A stretch of 64,000 bases of DNA from SG-bin7 sp964498095 (GCA_964498095.1 CAZCFY010000005.1:62001-126000); one strand, 5' to 3'. Positions 51,542-60,962 are shown, numbered from the stretch's first letter. Numbers and translations: made by a program. The notes: a model not told the origin generated them from the sequence alone.

Positions 51542-52336
51542 TTGGAATCCATTAATTCAATCAAAGAAAAAATAGAAACACAAGGGTTCGCGATCGTTCC
51601 TAAGGCTTTTGACAAAGATTGGACCGAGCTAGCCCGCCAGAGACTCTACCTGGCCCGCGACCAAATTTACGCAGAAGTTGGCCAGGATCGACTGCGCGCC
51701 GCTAATGAACTCGGAGTATTGAGGCTTATTTGTAAATTCGACGATTTTTTCTTAAAAATTTTGGAAGCCGAAGTAATTAAGTGCCTGGTGGACGCTCTAT
51801 TGGGACCGACTTCCATAATGCACCTCCAAAATGGATTTATTTTGCCACCAATCCCGGGCAGCATTGATAAGATTTTTCAGCTTCAATTTCATCGTGATTT
51901 TCCACGAATTTTAGGCGGACATAGATGTTCGTTAAATATAATGGTGGCAGTTGACGAATTTACTGCCGAAAACGGCGGCACTATTATTGTACCCGGTACG
52001 CACCAGAAAAATGAGTTTCCCAAACTCGAAGACCTAAAAAAGCGTTCTCGTCCCGTAGAATGCCCCGAAGGATCACTAATTATTTTTGATTCGACTCTCA
52101 TCCATTGTGCCGGCCAAAATAAATCAGAAAAAGACAGGCTCGCGATTAATCATCAATTTACCGCCTCTTATTTTAAACAGCAGCTAGATTATGTCAGGGC
52201 CCTTGGCGAACAAAAGTTGCGGGCGCTCCCCGAGCGCACCAAACAACTTCTCGGCTGGTATACGCGTGTGCCGACGTCGCTCGACGAGTTTTACCGTCCC
52301 GAAGCAGAACGACTTTACCGGCGAGGTCAAGGGTGA
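51542..52336 (+). CDS. PhyH-type Fe(II)/2-oxoglutarate oxygenase
   Basis: 264 residues. HRDFPRILGG holds an HxD iron motif, with NLGGTIIVPGTHQKNEFP-like strands and a distal ILIHCAGQN histidine, all typical of the phytanoyl-CoA dioxygenase family. Such enzymes hydroxylate small molecules or sugars. The start is uncertain: the frame continues to GTG 51482 but that overlaps the divergent gene; TTG 51542 follows a promoter-like sequence. The end overlaps the glycosyltransferase start by 4 bases (GTGA), so these two are coupled. Confidence 0.72.
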   Translation: MESINSIKEKIETQGFAIVPKAFDKDWTELARQRLYLARDQIYAEVGQDRLRAANELGVLRLICKFDDFFLKILEAEVIKCLVDALLGPTSIMHLQNGFILPPIPGSIDKIFQLQFHRDFPRILGGHRCSLNIMVAVDEFTAENGGTIIVPGTHQKNEFPKLEDLKKRSRPVECPEGSLIIFDSTLIHCAGQNKSEKDRLAINHQFTASYFKQQLDYVRALGEQKLRALPERTKQLLGWYTRVPTSLDEFYRPEAERLYRRGQG

Positions 52337-53247
52337 ATAAACTAAGTATTGTAATTCCCGTTTATGGATGCGCTCCCTGTTTGCGCGAACTTTACCGCCA
52401 ACTCCATGAAGTATTGGTAAAAAACAATCTTAATTACGAAATTATTTTCGTCGACGACCGAAGCCCTGATCAGGCTTGGAAAGAAATTCAAGAGCTTGCC
52501 AGTAAAGACGTACGCATAAAGGGAATACGCCTGAGCAGAAATTTTGGCCAACATATTGCCATTACCGCAGGGCTGCAGGCTGCGACCGGAGAAAAAATAG
52601 TAGTCATGGATTGTGACTTGCAGGATTCTCCCGACGTTATCCCAGAGCTCTTAAAAAAGCATGCGGAAGGATTTGATATCGTTCTGGCACGCAGAATTAG
52701 AAATCGTAATTTTATTCGCATGCAGATATCGAAATTGTACTTTTATTTGCTGCGCTTACTTTGCGGCGCGATTTACGACAGCTCCTATGGCACGTTAAGC
52801 CTTATTACCCGCAAGGTAGCCGACGCGTACTTAAAAGTTAATGATTTAGAAAGACACTATCTTTTTGTGCTCCACTGGCTGGGATTTAAAAAAGGTACTA
52901 TCGTGTTTCGCCATGACTCTAGATTTCAGGGAAAAAGTTCTTATTCGTTACGCGCCCTTATTCGCCACGCGCTGAGCGGTTTACTTTTTCAATCTCCCAA
53001 CTTTCTTGTGTGGATAGTAATTTTCGGCTCAACCATGGCGGCAATAGGTTTTTCTTTGGCGCTCTTCCTGATAATTTCTTACTTTTTCTTTCATCCCCCG
53101 CCCGGCTGGACAAGTATCGCTGTCCTGACCCTCACCTTTGGTGGACTTAACCTTATGATAATGGGGGCCATCGGCTTATATATCGGAAAAGTTTTTAACC
53201 AAGTAAAAAATCGGCCGCTTTTTGTAATTGATGAAAAAATTAACTAA
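52333..53247 (+). CDS. GT2 glycosyltransferase with C-terminal membrane helices (DPM1/ArnC/GtrB-like)
   Basis: 304 residues. SIVIPVYGCAPCLRELY, FVDDRSPDQAW and VMDCDLQDSPDVI give the GT-A core, with GKSSYSLRALIRHA before two C-terminal spans (IVIFGSTMAAIGFSLALFLII and FGGLNLMIMGAIGLYIG). This matches polyprenyl-phosphate glycosyltransferases that load a sugar onto undecaprenyl phosphate at the inner membrane. Start GTG overlaps the PhyH stop. It is convergent with the NeuD-like gene by 4 bases. Confidence 0.88.
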   Translation: MNKLSIVIPVYGCAPCLRELYRQLHEVLVKNNLNYEIIFVDDRSPDQAWKEIQELASKDVRIKGIRLSRNFGQHIAITAGLQAATGEKIVVMDCDLQDSPDVIPELLKKHAEGFDIVLARRIRNRNFIRMQISKLYFYLLRLLCGAIYDSSYGTLSLITRKVADAYLKVNDLERHYLFVLHWLGFKKGTIVFRHDSRFQGKSSYSLRALIRHALSGLLFQSPNFLVWIVIFGSTMAAIGFSLALFLIISYFFFHPPPGWTSIAVLTLTFGGLNLMIMGAIGLYIGKVFNQVKNRPLFVIDEKIN

Positions 53248-53858
53248 CCCTTAATTTTTGCGTGCGCGGGAGTGCTTTCTTTAACCTGCGCGCCCATGGC
53301 AACAAAATTGTGACTGCCGATTTGAATATGATCCCGCACGGAAGAATTTACTCCCAAAAAACTATTGCGGCCAACGGTGACCCCGCCGGAAATTACCACG
53401 TGGGAAGAAACAAAACAGTGGTCCTCAATGGTCGCATGATGCCCAATATGGTTTCCACTCCAAAGAATGACGTTGTTACCCACTTTTACAAACGGCTGAA
53501 TCGTATTATCTTCGAAAATAATACAGTTGTCCCCGTGAACCACGTTCGGCCATAACTTAATTTTGGAATGCACGTAAGAAATTAATTTATAACCTTTGGC
53601 TTTGGCTTCATAATATTTCTGTTCGCGCAATTCATTGTGATTGGAATAACCCACGGCTACTAACATCGCAAATTCTGACGGCGAATATTTTTTCTCTATT
53701 TCCTCAAAGGCGACAAGGGGCCGGTTTAAAAAGTGACTCTCTTTGATGTAGCTCTGGTCGATTGTGAACGCTTCAACCCGAAAATCACTGTCATGCTTTA
53801 AATAAAAATCAACGACCTCACCAATTTCACCGTGACCAAACAATATTATCTTTTTCAT
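53244..53858 (-). CDS. NeuD-family sugar O-acyltransferase
   Basis: 204 residues. IILFGHGEIGEVVDFYL forms an N-terminal Rossmann-like PglD-type domain and the rest is a left-handed beta-helix of hexapeptide repeats (ITGDNCIIFEDNTIQPFVKVGNNVILWSGNHIGHHATIEDH-type) ending in AKIKG. It should add acetyl or similar acyl groups to a sugar on the surface glycan. It follows the methyltransferase at 53874 by 15 bases. The substrate sugar is not known. Confidence 0.82.
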   Translation of the reverse strand: MKKIILFGHGEIGEVVDFYLKHDSDFRVEAFTIDQSYIKESHFLNRPLVAFEEIEKKYSPSEFAMLVAVGYSNHNELREQKYYEAKAKGYKLISYVHSKIKLWPNVVHGDNCIIFEDNTIQPFVKVGNNVILWSGNHIGHHATIEDHCFVSSHVVISGGVTVGRNSFLGVNSSVRDHIQIGSHNFVAMGAQVKESTPAHAKIKG

Positions 53859-53873
53859 AGAGTATCCTTACAG

Positions 53874-54485
53874 TTATTTCCTGACGACGATTGTAAATTC
53901 ATAGAGACCATAGTCATGTAATAAAGCCACTTGACTGGCGCAGTGAGTTTTGCAGAAATCAAAATAAAAGCACGGGTCGCCGTAATAGAGATATTTTTTG
54001 CGCCTGTCGACGTCCGAATAAGAAGTTAACATATTAAAGGCGAATCCTTTTGCGGACAAGGAGTTAAGCCGCAGGATTTCGCGCAAGATATATTTCTCCC
54101 AGTGGCGTTTTGACGTTCCTAGTTTCACGTTAAAGACTCCGCTAGAGAAAGTAAACTCACTTGTTTTTTTCGGTAAAGTCCCCGTGACCGCGAAATTTCT
54201 TTTTGTTCCTAAACGCTTCTTTGCGACCTTTAACATCTCGGCGGATAAATCATAACCTTTATATGTGAATTTATACCCGTGATCCGCTAAAAAATCATAG
54301 AGCGCGCCATAACCACAGCCATAATCAAGAACACTAAACTTCTTGTCTTGGGGGAGAAGCGTCAAGAACTGCGTAAAACGAAGACCTTGGCTGGCTTCAT
54401 TTTTCCAATCCACTCCAGCGGCAGTCGCTCCGTGTAGCTTCAATTTTTGCTCATAATAGCTTATGATTTTACGCGTATTAGCCAT
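53874..54485 (-). CDS. Class I SAM-dependent methyltransferase
   Basis: 203 residues from the ATG at 54485, preferred because AGGAAG lies about seven bases upstream; an upstream in-frame start at 54512 has none. Motif I reads SVLDYGCGYGALYDFL, followed by YKGYDLSAEML. The remainder is typical of small methyltransferases. Its start overlaps the WbqC gene by 8 bases. Probable role is sugar or lipid methylation in the glycan. Confidence 0.75.
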   Translation of the reverse strand: MANTRKIISYYEQKLKLHGATAAGVDWKNEASQGLRFTQFLTLLPQDKKFSVLDYGCGYGALYDFLADHGYKFTYKGYDLSAEMLKVAKKRLGTKRNFAVTGTLPKKTSEFTFSSGVFNVKLGTSKRHWEKYILREILRLNSLSAKGFAFNMLTSYSDVDRRKKYLYYGDPCFYFDFCKTHCASQVALLHDYGLYEFTIVVRK

Positions 54486-55191
54486 TTTTTCTTCCTGAAA
54501 TTTTAAACACAAACGAAGGCGCGTCGGGGCCCACGCTAAAAATTAAATCAATGATGCTAACCTCGTGGACAAAAGGGGGGTATAGCTGCGGATACTCCAA
54601 ATAGCCCGCATAATCAAAAAAGTGAACTTTAATATCGTTCTGTTCAAATTTTTCCATTTCGAGATAAGCCCGTGCGGAAGGTCCAGAAAGGTATTCAGTA
54701 GCCTTCTCTTGCTGGCAAAGAGATACAATGCGGTCTGTCTGCCCTTCTATAATTTCATAATCCCATGAAAACGAAAACGTCGTCTTGATCCCAAGTAAAT
54801 CGCAAATAGCCTTTAAGAACCTATGGTTTATACCGCTCAAAGTGACTTCCTGGCATCCCAAGTAAAGATCGGCGAAAAAAGATTCATAGTGTTTAAAATA
54901 AGGAGCTCTTCTGTAGGCGTGACGAATGGTTTCCCAATGGTTCGCCGCCCAGTCTAAGGAAACGACTTTCGTCTCACGAATTTTTTGCGCAAATTTGCCC
55001 TTCACCTCGACTGGAATTGTAAGCCAAATATTTCCGCCCGGAGTTTTGATAATATTTCTGTTCCTCCAGTCTCTTTTCGTAAACTGAACATCGTCAAAAA
55101 TAATCAGGTGGTCGGCTGCGTTTATACCGTCAAAAAATCCCTTCCACGGAATGTAATTCGACTGCGTCACTAAGAGTTTACGTGACTTCAT
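54478..55191 (-). CDS. WbqC-like family protein
   Basis: 237 residues. TQSNYIPWKGFFDGINAADHLIIFDDVQFTKRDWRNRN is the WbqC family signature (PF08889), and WLTIPVEVKGK and ADLYLGCQEVTLSGINHRFL follow. WbqC-type proteins occur in O-antigen and capsular clusters, but their reaction is not settled. Its start overlaps the glycosidase-like gene by 4 bases. Confidence 0.85.
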   Translation of the reverse strand: MKSRKLLVTQSNYIPWKGFFDGINAADHLIIFDDVQFTKRDWRNRNIIKTPGGNIWLTIPVEVKGKFAQKIRETKVVSLDWAANHWETIRHAYRRAPYFKHYESFFADLYLGCQEVTLSGINHRFLKAICDLLGIKTTFSFSWDYEIIEGQTDRIVSLCQQEKATEYLSGPSARAYLEMEKFEQNDIKVHFFDYAGYLEYPQLYPPFVHEVSIIDLIFSVGPDAPSFVFKISGRKNG

Positions 55192-56084
55192 TCCTGAACC
55201 GCCCGCGCTAAACCAAAACCGGTTTTGCCGTATCCATTTCCGCAGTAAAGCATATACATTTGGTTGTCATATTTAAAAACATGCGTGTACTCTACGGATT
55301 CATTATCCCAAGTATCCGACGACGGAAGGAAATGAACTTCATCATCCTGCCGCGTCCACGCTTCACCGTCTTCGGAAGTTGCAAAGCCGATTTTATATTG
55401 TTTCAACCGTCTTGAATACCACATTAGATATTTTTCGCCATCCCAAATAATGCAAGGGCGAGAAATACCAATTTCCTGAGCTTTAAGAGGAATATTAATT
55501 TTCCCTGATTTCTTCCAGGCCAAGCCGTCAGTCGAATTCGCCGATTTAATAACATGCTCCATGGACTCTAAAGCTTGTCCCCAATTCAAATTGGAACCGT
55601 ACCACATCAAAAACTTTCCCTTTTGATTAATTACCCAAGGATAAGACAAAGAAAAGGGATCGGTGCTATCAAGAGTTAAAACGGGCTTATCTTCCTTCAC
55701 GAAAGTAATGCCATCGCGGGACTGCGCCACGCCAATTTGATTTCTCCACGGCACGTCACTCTGTAGCCGCCAGCCGCTATAATAGAGAAAATAGCGGTCG
55801 TTTACTTTTATTATATTTCCTAAAGATATGCCGTCGCAATCAAAAGACTCAGGAGATCCTGGGCTCAATACGGGCTTTTCGGAAATAGCTAAAATTTCAC
55901 GGGGACGATTTAAATTTATCTCAATGTACCCTATATGAGATTTATTTTGCCGATCTCTTGTAGAAAAGAAAATGCGAAAAGTTCCGTTTTTTAATTCGAC
56001 GGCGGTAGGATTAGCGGCATGCGTCTGCATCCACGAAAAATTCTTATCGGGTAAAAATATTCTACCTAGTTTTTGCCAGTTCAT
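55188..56084 (-). CDS. Glycosidase-like five-bladed beta-propeller protein
   Basis: 298 residues of repeated beta blades: FRIFFSTRDRQNKSHIGYI, YFLYYSGWRLQS, GKFLMWYGSNLNWG, YLMWYSRRLKQY and YMLYCGNGYGKTGFG. The folds resemble GH43/GH32/GH130-type propellers. A catalytic acid pair could not be assigned, so it may be a sugar-binding or inactive member. The ATG overlaps the methyltransferase at 56081 by 4 bases. Confidence 0.7.
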   Translation of the reverse strand: MNWQKLGRIFLPDKNFSWMQTHAANPTAVELKNGTFRIFFSTRDRQNKSHIGYIEINLNRPREILAISEKPVLSPGSPESFDCDGISLGNIIKVNDRYFLYYSGWRLQSDVPWRNQIGVAQSRDGITFVKEDKPVLTLDSTDPFSLSYPWVINQKGKFLMWYGSNLNWGQALESMEHVIKSANSTDGLAWKKSGKINIPLKAQEIGISRPCIIWDGEKYLMWYSRRLKQYKIGFATSEDGEAWTRQDDEVHFLPSSDTWDNESVEYTHVFKYDNQMYMLYCGNGYGKTGFGLARAVQE

Positions 56085-56797
56085 GCGCGAACCTTTCGCG
56101 CCACAACGAGATGGTTGTTGGGCTCCTCTACAAGGTCACCGAGCGACAAGAGCAGAAATAGCGGAACGCAAACAATGACGGTCACAATCATTAAGGGAAA
56201 GAGAAGATAGAACATAAATGGACGCTTGGTCCCAGGAACTGTCATTGCAGGATGGCCAAATCCCTGTAGAAAAAAGTAAAATAGCCTCGACGCCAGCGTC
56301 GACCAATAACCGCCTAGGGGCTCAAGCAACAAAATATCGAATCCAGAATCCGCCATGGCGCGCGCAATCCAATAACGAGTAAAGTTATAGTAATGATGAG
56401 GAATACCATGGAGATTTGAAGTCTGAGGAACAAGCAAAATAACTTTTCCTCCGGGCTTTAAAACCCGGTTCATTTCCTCTAACATTTTAAGCGGATCAAA
56501 AACATGTTCCAGAACTTGGATATTTAGCGCAACATCAAATTGATTTTGCGAAAACGGCATATTACATCCGTCACCCACCACCAGTTTAAAGCGGTCATCC
56601 GCGGGATTGACCTCCACCTGACTCGCGTCAATTTCTAAACATGTCCATGTTTTAAAGTTTACGCCGCGCTTTTTCGCGGCGTCAAAAAACTTTCCGCCAC
56701 CCACGTCAAGAACGTCCCCGGTAACATATTGGATCAAAACCTTAAAAAGTTTTAATGAACGCCAATCACGGATATAAAATAGAATTTTGCTAATCAT
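56081..56797 (-). CDS. Class I SAM-dependent methyltransferase
   Basis: 238 residues. DVLDVGGGKFFDAAKKRG is motif I, NQFDVALNIQVLEHVFDPLKM is motif IV, and VLKPGGKVILLVPQ follows. A C-terminal hydrophobic hairpin (FYLLFPLMIVTVIVCVPLFLLLSL) suggests the protein works at the inner membrane. It overlaps the upstream methyltransferase by 4 bases. It is the second gene in the operon. Confidence 0.78.
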   Translation of the reverse strand: MISKILFYIRDWRSLKLFKVLIQYVTGDVLDVGGGKFFDAAKKRGVNFKTWTCLEIDASQVEVNPADDRFKLVVGDGCNMPFSQNQFDVALNIQVLEHVFDPLKMLEEMNRVLKPGGKVILLVPQTSNLHGIPHHYYNFTRYWIARAMADSGFDILLLEPLGGYWSTLASRLFYFFLQGFGHPAMTVPGTKRPFMFYLLFPLMIVTVIVCVPLFLLLSLGDLVEEPNNHLVVARKVRA

Positions 56798-57633
56798 TTC
56801 TTGTTAACAATTATAAAATGGCCACTAGCAATTTGCGTGGCCATCGGGTGCCTGGCTAATAAGAAATCGAAATATTTTAGCGGCGACAATAGCAGAGTTA
56901 ATAAATATACCCCCCGGTAAATTCGGACAGAAAAAAATGACAGCAAAAGTGCAATCCACTCCTGTAAGGTCCACAACAAAGCGCTTGTCGGGCCGATGGC
57001 AATAATCTTTTGAATTTGGAAACCCTTAAAGAGCTCTCTTAAACCCTCGCGGGTATAACGGTGAAAGTCAAAAGGCGCCGCATGAAAACCTTGTAGAAAG
57101 GGAACAAAACAAATTACTTCGCCCCCCGGTTTTAGAATGCGATGAAATTCGCTAATTACCTGCTGCGGTTCGCGAATATGTTCCAATACGGAAATATTTA
57201 TTATGGCATCCACACTATTACTGCGTACAGGCAGCGACTCTAAGGGCGCAACAATATCGACACCCTCATAGGACTGCCAATCGACGTTGACAACGTGCGG
57301 AGCAAAAAAGCTTACGCCCGCCCCCAAATTTAGTATTTTGGCCTTATCATTAAATTTGCCAATATATTTTTTAACCGAGAACTGAGAATAAACCGGAGCC
57401 AGTGCCGCTAATAAAAACCGGTAAAGAAGCGGAGAAAAGCGGCGAAATTTCTCCTTTAATCCGTCGAAGAACTCCCTTTTACCGATTTGGACGTGATCTA
57501 GACTTAGAGAAAACTTTCCTTCTTCAAAATAAAAGGCCCCGTTGCATTGTGAGCAAACTGATCGACTAAAATCCAGATCTCCCTTACACTTAGGGCAGCA
57601 TAATAGGTCATTAAAGGACTTTTTATAGGCCAC
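56794..57633 (-). CDS. Methyltransferase with N-terminal zinc ribbon
   Basis: 279 residues. The start LLCCPKCKGDLDFSRSVCSQCNGAF has two CxxC pairs, typical of a Trm112/zinc ribbon domain. The class I fold follows (KILNLGAGVSFF, NSVDAIINISVLEHI, RILKPGGEVICFVP). It heads a run of six closely overlapping genes on this strand, which is probably one operon for glycan decoration. The acceptor is unknown. Confidence 0.8.
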   Translation of the reverse strand: MAYKKSFNDLLCCPKCKGDLDFSRSVCSQCNGAFYFEEGKFSLSLDHVQIGKREFFDGLKEKFRRFSPLLYRFLLAALAPVYSQFSVKKYIGKFNDKAKILNLGAGVSFFAPHVVNVDWQSYEGVDIVAPLESLPVRSNSVDAIINISVLEHIREPQQVISEFHRILKPGGEVICFVPFLQGFHAAPFDFHRYTREGLRELFKGFQIQKIIAIGPTSALLWTLQEWIALLLSFFSVRIYRGVYLLTLLLSPLKYFDFLLARHPMATQIASGHFIIVNKK

Positions 57634-57726
57634 GATTTTCCCTGCAATTCTAAACAGTTAAAATCTTACTCCGAACTACTTGCTAAAATCAAATTCGACC
57701 TTATATTAAAATTCATTGGGGAGCCG

Positions 57727-58077
57727 ATGAGTATAAGAATGATCATCATGAATTCAGAAAATAATAACAGCGAATCACCAGATTCTTCGGTGCAGACCAT
57801 CGTCCAGCCCAAGGAACAAACGAAGGTTCCATCGATGTATAAAGTGATTTTGGTTAATGACGATTACACTCCGATGGATTTTGTGGTGAACGTCTTAATG
57901 AAGTTCTTCCGCAAGACAGAGCCGGAGGCGACAACCATTATGTTACAAGTACACCAACAAGGCAAAGGTGTCGCCGGCATTTATCCTTATGAGCTTGCCG
58001 AAACCAAAGTCGTTCAGGTGCAAAATTACGCTAAACTTCGCGAGTTTCCGTTAAAATGTATGATGGAGAAAGAGTAA
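57727..58077 (+). CDS. clpS: ClpS adaptor
   Basis: 116 residues: a disordered N-terminal tail rich in Asn/Ser/Gln, then the ClpS core (YKVILVNDDYTPMDFVVNVLMKFF, HQQGKGVAGIYPYELAETKV). It delivers N-degron substrates to ClpA. GGGGAG sits just 3 bases before the ATG; ATGs at 57739 or 57748 could be used instead. clpA starts one base after the stop. Confidence 0.93.
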   Translation: MSIRMIIMNSENNNSESPDSSVQTIVQPKEQTKVPSMYKVILVNDDYTPMDFVVNVLMKFFRKTEPEATTIMLQVHQQGKGVAGIYPYELAETKVVQVQNYAKLREFPLKCMMEKE

Positions 58078-58078
58078 A

Positions 58079-60343
58079 ATGTTAAGCCGAGACTTACAAA
58101 TTCAGCTCAATCGCGCTTTTCAGTACGCCGCCAGCCGCAAACATGAGTTTGTGACGGTGGAACATATGCTCCTTGTCCTATTGGATGATCAGCAATCCAA
58201 AGTGATCATCGAAGGTGTTGGCGGAAATTTACAGAAATTAAAAACGCGGCTAGAAGAATTTATCACTTCCACCTACCAAACAATTACCGTAAACACTCCC
58301 GCCGAAATTAAACCCGAGCCCACTTTAGCGTTTCAAAGAGTTTTACAGCGCGCACTCATTCACGTGCAAAGCTCCGGTCGCCAAGAAGTCATGTGCGGCC
58401 ACGTGCTTGTCGCCATCTTTGACGAGCCCGAATCTCACTCCGCATTTTTTATGAACGAGCAAGGTATTACAAAGTTTGCGGTCGTGGATTTTTTCTCGCA
58501 CGGCATGGCCCGCGCTCTCCCCGGCCCCAACACGGAAACCGGCGACGGCATGGGCGTTGGTACTGGGCCCAATCGCTCCTCACCTCTTGAGAAATTTACG
58601 CAGAACCTCACCGCGAAAGCCCGCAAGGGACTCATTGATCCGATAATAGGCCGCGAACAAATTTTGGACCGCACGATACAAATATTATCACGGCGGACAA
58701 AGAACAATCCCCTTCTAGTTGGTGAACCCGGGGTTGGAAAAACGGCGATTGCCGATGGACTAGCGCTTAAAGTTGTTGAAGGTAACGTTCCTGAAAACCT
58801 CAAAGACGCAAATATTTACTCGCTCGACATGGGCTCGCTACTTGCCGGCACTAAGTTTCGCGGCGATTTTGAAGAACGTTTAAAAGCCGTTGTAACGGCG
58901 ATCGAAAGCGATACAAAAAATATTTTATTTATTGACGAAATTCACACGATCGTAGGCGCTGGAGCCACCAGCGGCGGCTCCATGGATGCCGCCAATTTAC
59001 TTAAACCCGGTCTCATTGGCGGGGCTCTGCGCTGCATTGGCTCCACGACCTATAAAGAATACCGTACTCATTTCGAAAAAGACCGCGCTCTTGAGCGCCG
59101 CTTCCAGAAAATTGATGTGCCCGAACCCACCCCCGAAGAATCAGTGCAAATTATTGAAGGCATAAAAGCCGCTTACGAAAAATTTCACAATGTAAAATAC
59201 CCGACGAGTACGGTGCGAGCGGCCGTGGATTTATCGCACCGTTATTTACCAGCGCGTAAACTTCCCGATAAGGCCATCGACGTCATCGACGAAGTCGGCT
59301 CGCGCGTGCGCATTCAAGGCAAAACGACCACACCAACAATCATTTCTGTTAAAGATATCGAAAACATCATAGCTTCTATGGCCCAAATTCCATCGCGGTC
59401 GGTGTCTGCCGACGACATGAAAATGTTGGAAAACCTAGATACGAGCTTAAAGGCGGCTATCTTTGGGCAAGACAAGGCCATTGCCTCGCTAGTTTCTGCC
59501 ATTAAGTTTAACCGTTCGGGCCTCGGCAATAATGCCAAACCTATCGGTAGCTTTTTATTCACCGGCCCCACGGGTGTCGGCAAAACGGAACTCAGCAAAC
59601 AACTCGCTAAATCTTTGGGAAACGAATTCTTACGTTTTGATATGAGTGAATACATGGAAAAACACGCGGTTTCTCGCCTTATTGGCGCGCCTCCGGGATA
59701 TGTGGGCTACGAAGAAGGCGGACTTTTAACCGAGCAAGTAAACAAAACCCCTTACGCCGTTTTACTTCTCGACGAAATTGAAAAAGCGCATCCCGATATT
59801 GCCAACGTACTTTTACAAATTATGGATAGTGGCCGCCTCACTGATAGTAACGGCCGCGTCGTTGACTTCCGCAATACAATTATCATCATGACCTCCAACG
59901 CCGGCGCAAAAGAAGTTGCTAAAGGAGGACTGGGCATTAACCCTGACACCGGTTCGGAGCGCGGTTCCGAAGCCATTAAGCAGTTTTTCTCGCCGGAATT
60001 TTTAAACCGTTTAGATGCCGTGATAAGTTTTGAAAATCTACCTAAGCCAATTCTATTACAGGTTATTGATAAGTTTTTAACGGAACTTAAAACTCAACTC
60101 AAAGAGAAAAAAGTAGAAATAGAAGTGTCTGCAGCCGCGCGCGAGTGGTTATATAATAAAGGTTATAATCCCGCTTATGGCGCCCGGCCCTTTGGACGTA
60201 CAATTGATGAGCATATTAAAAAGCCGATGGTGGACAAAATTTTATTTGGCGAACTCAAAGGCGGCGGAAAAATCTACGTTGATATTGACGGGGCTAGCTT
60301 AAAATTTGATTTCACGCCCCGTCCAAAAAAGAAAAAAACTTAG
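58079..60343 (+). CDS. clpA: ClpA unfoldase subunit of the Clp protease
   Basis: 754 residues: Clp N-domain (about 1-145), then two AAA+ modules with Walker A GEPGVGKT (about 216) and GPTGVGKTE (about 497), and sensor/arginine motifs. In the ClpP-binding loop the expected IGF/IGL is read as GLG (AKGGLGINPDTGS), which may change binding. It unfolds proteins for ClpP. It starts one base after clpS. Its stop overlaps the convergent lipoprotein gene by 4 bases. Confidence 0.95.
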   Translation: MLSRDLQIQLNRAFQYAASRKHEFVTVEHMLLVLLDDQQSKVIIEGVGGNLQKLKTRLEEFITSTYQTITVNTPAEIKPEPTLAFQRVLQRALIHVQSSGRQEVMCGHVLVAIFDEPESHSAFFMNEQGITKFAVVDFFSHGMARALPGPNTETGDGMGVGTGPNRSSPLEKFTQNLTAKARKGLIDPIIGREQILDRTIQILSRRTKNNPLLVGEPGVGKTAIADGLALKVVEGNVPENLKDANIYSLDMGSLLAGTKFRGDFEERLKAVVTAIESDTKNILFIDEIHTIVGAGATSGGSMDAANLLKPGLIGGALRCIGSTTYKEYRTHFEKDRALERRFQKIDVPEPTPEESVQIIEGIKAAYEKFHNVKYPTSTVRAAVDLSHRYLPARKLPDKAIDVIDEVGSRVRIQGKTTTPTIISVKDIENIIASMAQIPSRSVSADDMKMLENLDTSLKAAIFGQDKAIASLVSAIKFNRSGLGNNAKPIGSFLFTGPTGVGKTELSKQLAKSLGNEFLRFDMSEYMEKHAVSRLIGAPPGYVGYEEGGLLTEQVNKTPYAVLLLDEIEKAHPDIANVLLQIMDSGRLTDSNGRVVDFRNTIIIMTSNAGAKEVAKGGLGINPDTGSERGSEAIKQFFSPEFLNRLDAVISFENLPKPILLQVIDKFLTELKTQLKEKKVEIEVSAAAREWLYNKGYNPAYGARPFGRTIDEHIKKPMVDKILFGELKGGGKIYVDIDGASLKFDFTPRPKKKKT

Positions 60344-60360
60344 TTTTGTTTTACAAAACT
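60332..60360 (-). terminator. Likely intrinsic terminator of the lipoprotein gene, inside the clpA end
   Basis: Minus strand AGTTTTG, loop TAAAA, CAAAACT, then AAG and seven T. The stem is AT-rich. It lies over the last codons of clpA, showing the compactness of the region. Confidence 0.45.
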
Positions 60361-60873
60361 TCCACGGATAAACACCGGCACTTGGCGGGTGGTACAGTTC
60401 GTCGGGAAAGGTGAACCACCGGTGCAGGTGTGTTCCCAATCACGGCGCTGCACGATTCCGGCTGACATTTTTACGGCCCCTTGTTTCTTTTTAAATTCCA
60501 AATAAAGAGTGCGCCCAACGACCATGGCGGTACATTTGTTGGCATCAAAAGCAAAAGCCGCGGCGTCGAGATTTGGTTTTTCTTCGCTTCCGCTCACGGT
60601 AATAGTTTGTAAGAGACCAAATTTAGATTCACATGTGGGATCAATAATGTCGTTTCCCCGGGCGTCTTGATAGCTCACTTTTGCTAAGTTACCCTCTAAG
60701 GATAAAGTTAAGACGGATTTTACTCCTTGAAAAGTTCCAGCGTAGGTACCCGCGTATTCAGCGGCCTGTTTTAAGTATTGATCAGGTATACGGCCGTTTT
60801 CGATTTTAACCTCTTTACAACCGGTTAAAAGCAATAAGGATGCAACAAAGGTAAGTCCTAGATTAAGTTTCAT
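60340..60873 (-). CDS. Lipoprotein of unknown function
   Basis: 177 residues with lipobox LTGC (Cys19). The mature part has beta strands (GTYAGTFQGVKSVLTLSLEGN) and a Cys-containing C-terminal segment (HTCTGGSPFPTNCTTRQVPVFIRG), suggestive of a lipocalin- or META-like small barrel. No family was proven. It is convergent with clpA. Confidence 0.65.
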   Translation of the reverse strand: MKLNLGLTFVASLLLLTGCKEVKIENGRIPDQYLKQAAEYAGTYAGTFQGVKSVLTLSLEGNLAKVSYQDARGNDIIDPTCESKFGLLQTITVSGSEEKPNLDAAAFAFDANKCTAMVVGRTLYLEFKKKQGAVKMSAGIVQRRDWEHTCTGGSPFPTNCTTRQVPVFIRGSFVKQN

Positions 60874-60962
60874 TTTTCCCCCTTACGACGGGATAATAAC
60901 GCAAGCTTAGTTGACAAAACAAGAAATAAGCTCAAATTCTATCTTTAGCCGGAGGAAAAACC

